Made by a program: the position numbers and the translations under genes. This document shows, piece after piece, positions 62,501 to 64,000 of a DNA stretch of 64,000 nucleotides. Origin of the DNA: Phoenix dactylifera (Eukaryota; Streptophyta; Magnoliopsida; Arecales; Arecaceae). A model generated the notes under the pieces. The model searched no databases and was not told the origin of the DNA. It saw only the letters and a list, made by a program, of their open reading frames with translations. Where the stretch lies: assembly GCF_009389715.1 (NCBI RefSeq), contig NC_052392.1, positions 36,815,360-36,879,359 on the forward strand. Direction: 5' to 3'. Every line of letters starts with the position of its first letter. Position 1 is the first letter of the stretch.

Positions 62501-62538
62501 ATCTTAGTGAGGGGATGCAAAGGATCTTATCTGTTTAA
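44553..62538 (+). CDS. CHR24: SNF2-family helicase, CHR24 (ERCC6L/PICH-like), 19 exons
   Basis: Exons: 44553-44652, 44724-45427, 46695-46825, 46930-46984, 47158-47394, 47559-47614, 47693-47783, 49531-49668, 49836-49913, 51058-51267, 51354-51425, 52888-52968, 53050-53168, 55107-55218, 55576-55644, 55834-55928, 56801-56929, 62096-62237, 62359-62538; all GT-AG, about 932 residues (Arabidopsis about 1090). It is an ATP-driven nuclear DNA translocase of the Rad54/ERCC6L branch. Seen: acidic N-terminus (to about 230); motif I DDMGLGKT (259-266); motif II DEGH (372-375); motif [13 protein letters not shown]-lobe IFSQTRKML, then VGGLGLTL and DRAYRIGQ (698-705). The C-terminal [16 protein letters not shown] and [12 protein letters not shown] blocks are typical of CHR24. 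The ATG at 44553 is chosen because conserved [11 protein letters not shown] follows. Confidence 0.93.
45428..46694 (+). other. CHR24 intron 2
   Basis: 1.27 kb between motif I and motif Ia exons. AT-rich, no repeat or gene recognised. Confidence 0.7.
47784..49530 (+). other. CHR24 intron 7
   Basis: 1.75 kb. AT-rich. Around 49070-49200 there is a short GTAC/GGTAC-rich patch resembling the dispersed motif near 40430. No gene recognised. Confidence 0.65.
49914..51057 (+). other. CHR24 intron 9
   Basis: 1.14 kb. Contains a local duplication of GGTAACAGATGGAAGAAAAA (50379 and 50443). Otherwise nothing recognised. Confidence 0.65.
51426..52887 (+). other. CHR24 intron 11
   Basis: 1.46 kb, AT-rich; GTGTTTGGTTATTATAGG at 52126 resembles the 'GTTTGGTT' starts of plant MITEs but no partner end was found. 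Confidence 0.55.
53169..55106 (+). other. CHR24 intron 13
   Basis: 1.94 kb, AT-rich, no coding remains or repeats recognised. It splits the conserved helicase segment [20 protein letters not shown]. Confidence 0.65.
56085..56262 (+). mobile_element. Partial second copy of the 1640 MITE family
   Basis: Contains TTTTTGACCACTTGATACAT, GCTAGGGGTCTCC, ATCATATGATTTTTCGG and AGATCACATCCAATG, in the same order as one arm of the 1640-2008 element. It keeps the CATATGAT block that the right arm of copy 1 has lost. It lies in CHR24 intron 16 between TA and TACATACA simple repeats; the other arm is missing. Confidence 0.55.
57191..57232 (+). repeat. Poly-T then poly-G tract
   Basis: Fourteen T, a short GTGGTGGT bridge, then about twenty G. 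In CHR24 intron 17. Confidence 0.9.
57622..58995. mobile_element. Candidate TIR element, 1.37 kb
   Basis: Left end GGGTCTGGTTGGTTTCTTGC and right end, reverse-complemented, GGGTCCGTTTAGTTACCTGC agree at 15 of 20 positions, and TGCAACTGG-like blocks follow on both sides. GGGTCTGTTTGGTT-type ends are common in PIF/Harbinger (Tourist) elements. No transposase recognised and flanks (TTAAT / TAG) give no clear duplication, so the call is tentative. Confidence 0.38.
60232..60262 (+). repeat. Poly-A then poly-G tract
   Basis: About eleven A, G, A, then about seventeen G, directly joined to a SINE remnant. Another pure G run of fourteen lies at 61029-61042. Confidence 0.9.
60262..60290 (-). mobile_element. 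Au SINE 3'-end remnant
   Basis: CACAACCCTGTGCACGAAGC is the reverse complement of the GCTTCGTGCAC...GG(C/T)TG block that ends Au SINEs, also seen in the full copy at 29459. Only about 28 bp remain, so the call rests on that short match. Confidence 0.4.
60615..60897. mobile_element. Candidate Tourist-like MITE
   Basis: The left end GGCCGTGTTTAGTTCCTGAATAAA and the right end (opposite strand, CCGTACACCCCTTTAGTTCCC then AAATAAA) share TTTAGTTCC and AATAAA in inverted order. About 280 bp, AT-rich inside. No certain duplication. Low-confidence call. Confidence 0.35.
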
Positions 62539-63560
62539 GTGTTACTGACATGATTTTACATATTCAAGTTATTTGAGTAATGACTCTTTTGATCAATTGA
62601 TGTCCACCCATGTAAAGTGATGTATTGCTTCACTTAATCATTGAATTGTTTTGGTTGTCCAAAATTTAGTGATAATCTGGCACCTCATGAACGTTGGGGA
62701 TAGTTTCAGATTTACAGCTGAGCTATGCACATTGTAAAGCATCATTTCCCTTGGGGTCCAAAGCTTGTATGGATTTACTTCCCAGGGTTGGACAAGTGCA
62801 CATGTGCTACAAGCCAGTTAACTCATGAGTTGCTTCTCTTGAAAACGCATAAAGGCATAGCTCCCAGTGAAGAAAGATATAGGGAAGCTGGAAAGAATGG
62901 ATTCTAACAGACATGTCAGGGCTGGTAGCGCTGGAAAATTCTAAAGAGGGCATCATATGCTCCCGCCATCCACATATCTCTGATGTTGGTTTTCAGAGAA
63001 TACCAATAGTTCGCCAGTGTCTTCTCTTGCTTTGACCTAAAATCAAACCTTAATTATCTGAAACAAAGTGAAATGATTGAATTAGTTATGTGCTCTCAAA
63101 GTGAACCAAAACATGTTGATAACATAACTTTATCATCTGCAGATTAATTATATGAATGGCACATGAATACTGTCTTCCCTTGCATGGTATTCCAAACAAA
63201 ACAATTCCTCCCCATCACAGCAAGGCCAAATTGCTCCAGAGGTACAAGCAAGGCCTATTTCCTGCTATTGGAAATTTGACCTAAGAGAGGCTAGAAGCGT
63301 TTAAGGGTAGCAATTTATATTGGCTGTTAGGTATCTGATCTTACCCGATGCCATGTAGGTTAGAAGCCATAGCATCATGGTTGCATTTTAGTTGGATGAC
63401 CAAATTAGACTTAAACAAGGGCATAAAGCACATGAACACACATAAAAGAATTAACATAAAAATGCCCAAATTCTTTAGTATTTTCATGATCCTCAATCCC
63501 TGCCATGAAAACAGAGGGTCTATGTACAGCAAACAGCTTTCTCACTTGCTGATTTTACTT
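62539..63560. other. Convergent 3' region of CHR24 and the BTB gene
   Basis: About 1 kb holding the 3' UTRs of two genes that point toward each other. No further gene recognised. Confidence 0.6.
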
Positions 63561-64000
63561 CTATGGCTGCAAAGTCAAATCCTTGGCAGCAGTATTGACC
63601 TGCCTGGTTAGGTAGGCTTCATAGATCTCGACTACAAGCCGCGGGTCCTTCTCCACAAGCTCCTTGTACTCTTCTCGTTCAGTTAGGGTGGCCATGTTGT
63701 CCATGATTAGCGATAGAGCGGCCTCAAGCAGTTGCTTGGCATTGTGCCTATGAGCAAAGGCATAATGTGCGATGGCGTTATCATTATTCACCTTGGATGT
63801 CATGAACTTCTCACAGAAGCCCTTCAGATGCTTCACCTGGTATTTTTCTGCCAAGACCAAAAGGTCACATGCCAGCTGTTCATCAAGGAGCACTTCTGCT
63901 GTGTACAAGAAGTGGACAAAGGACCGAAGAACGTCATATGAGACGTCGTAGATCTTAATCATGCCACTCCTACTCTCTTCCATGTCATTCTCCAGCATTG
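63561..64000 (-). CDS. BTB/POZ domain protein, 3' part (continues past the window)
   Basis: At least 145 codons to the stop at 63561; the 5' part lies beyond the right edge, so the methionine at 63998 is internal (the family reads ...MLENDMEESRSG inside the BTB fold). Seen: the second half of the BTB domain (VSYDVLRSFVHFLYTAEV, LACDLLVLAEKYQVKHLKG) and a helical C-terminal extension (AHYAFAHRHNAKQLLEAAL, VEKDPRLVVEIYEAYL). Such proteins act as substrate adaptors of CUL3 ubiquitin ligases. It resembles Arabidopsis At4g08455/At1g21780-type proteins from memory. The gene runs toward CHR24. Confidence 0.85.
   Translation of the reverse strand, partial: MLENDMEESRSGMIKIYDVSYDVLRSFVHFLYTAEVLLDEQLACDLLVLAEKYQVKHLKGFCEKFMTSKVNNDNAIAHYAFAHRHNAKQLLEAALSLIMDNMATLTEREEYKELVEKDPRLVVEIYEAYLTRQVNTAAKDLTLQP

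Noticed and set aside
63341-63532. Short minus frame between CHR24 and the BTB gene
   Set aside because: Probably BTB 3' UTR; no coding features.
1-64000. CRISPR arrays, operons, bacterial-type terminators, rRNA or tRNA genes
   Set aside because: None seen; direct repeats here are microsatellites, LTRs or transposon subterminal repeats. tRNA-like signals are limited to the SINE and the retrotransposon primer site.

Overview
This is a plant nuclear window. Split genes with GT-AG introns, long TA/CA microsatellites, nested transposons and strongly GC-rich 5' exons (F-box gene at 35669, RING gene at 18974, FCLY first exon) point to a monocot. A palm-like commelinid is my guess; that part is inference and was not tested.

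Layout: (1) 88-3629, minus: complete five-exon farnesylcysteine lyase/prenylcysteine oxidase gene. (2) 4164-17619: a hAT DNA transposon bounded by an 8-bp target-site duplication. Its transposase gene is cut in two by a 10.1-kb Copia/Sirevirus-like LTR retrotransposon (5796-15913, minus) with its own 5-bp duplication, two 1545-bp LTRs, an intact 1394-codon gag-pol and a second 482-codon ORF downstream of pol. (3) 18974-30246, plus: seven-exon gene for a RING finger / kinase-like / WD40 protein, with a 5.9-kb intron full of repeats and an Au-type SINE in its last intron. (4) 35669-37573, plus: single-exon F-box gene (At5g39450 type). (5) 42098-43310, plus: a chain of phase-consistent exons that looks coding but that I do not recognise. 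(6) 44553-62538, plus: 19-exon SNF2 helicase gene orthologous to CHR24 (ERCC6L/PICH-like). (7) 63561 to the window edge, minus: 3' part of a BTB/POZ gene.

The host genes are not an operon-like system. They cover prenylcysteine recycling, ubiquitin-ligase substrate recognition (RING-WD40, F-box, BTB) and chromatin remodelling. FCLY and CHR24 are also close neighbours in Arabidopsis (At5g63910, At5g63950, from memory), so part of this gene order may be ancestral. The FCLY and RING genes are divergently transcribed, and their shared upstream region was stretched from about 1.9 kb to 15 kb by the transposon nest.

The most interesting element is the retrotransposon. Each LTR carries about 20 copies of a short palindromic motif (consensus GGGGACGWCTCSGC) directly upstream of its TATA box. 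A four-copy version of the same array, followed by a TATA-like box, sits just upstream of the second ORF. This suggests an internal promoter for that ORF. Five polypurine-tract-like sequences lie between the second ORF and the 3' LTR.
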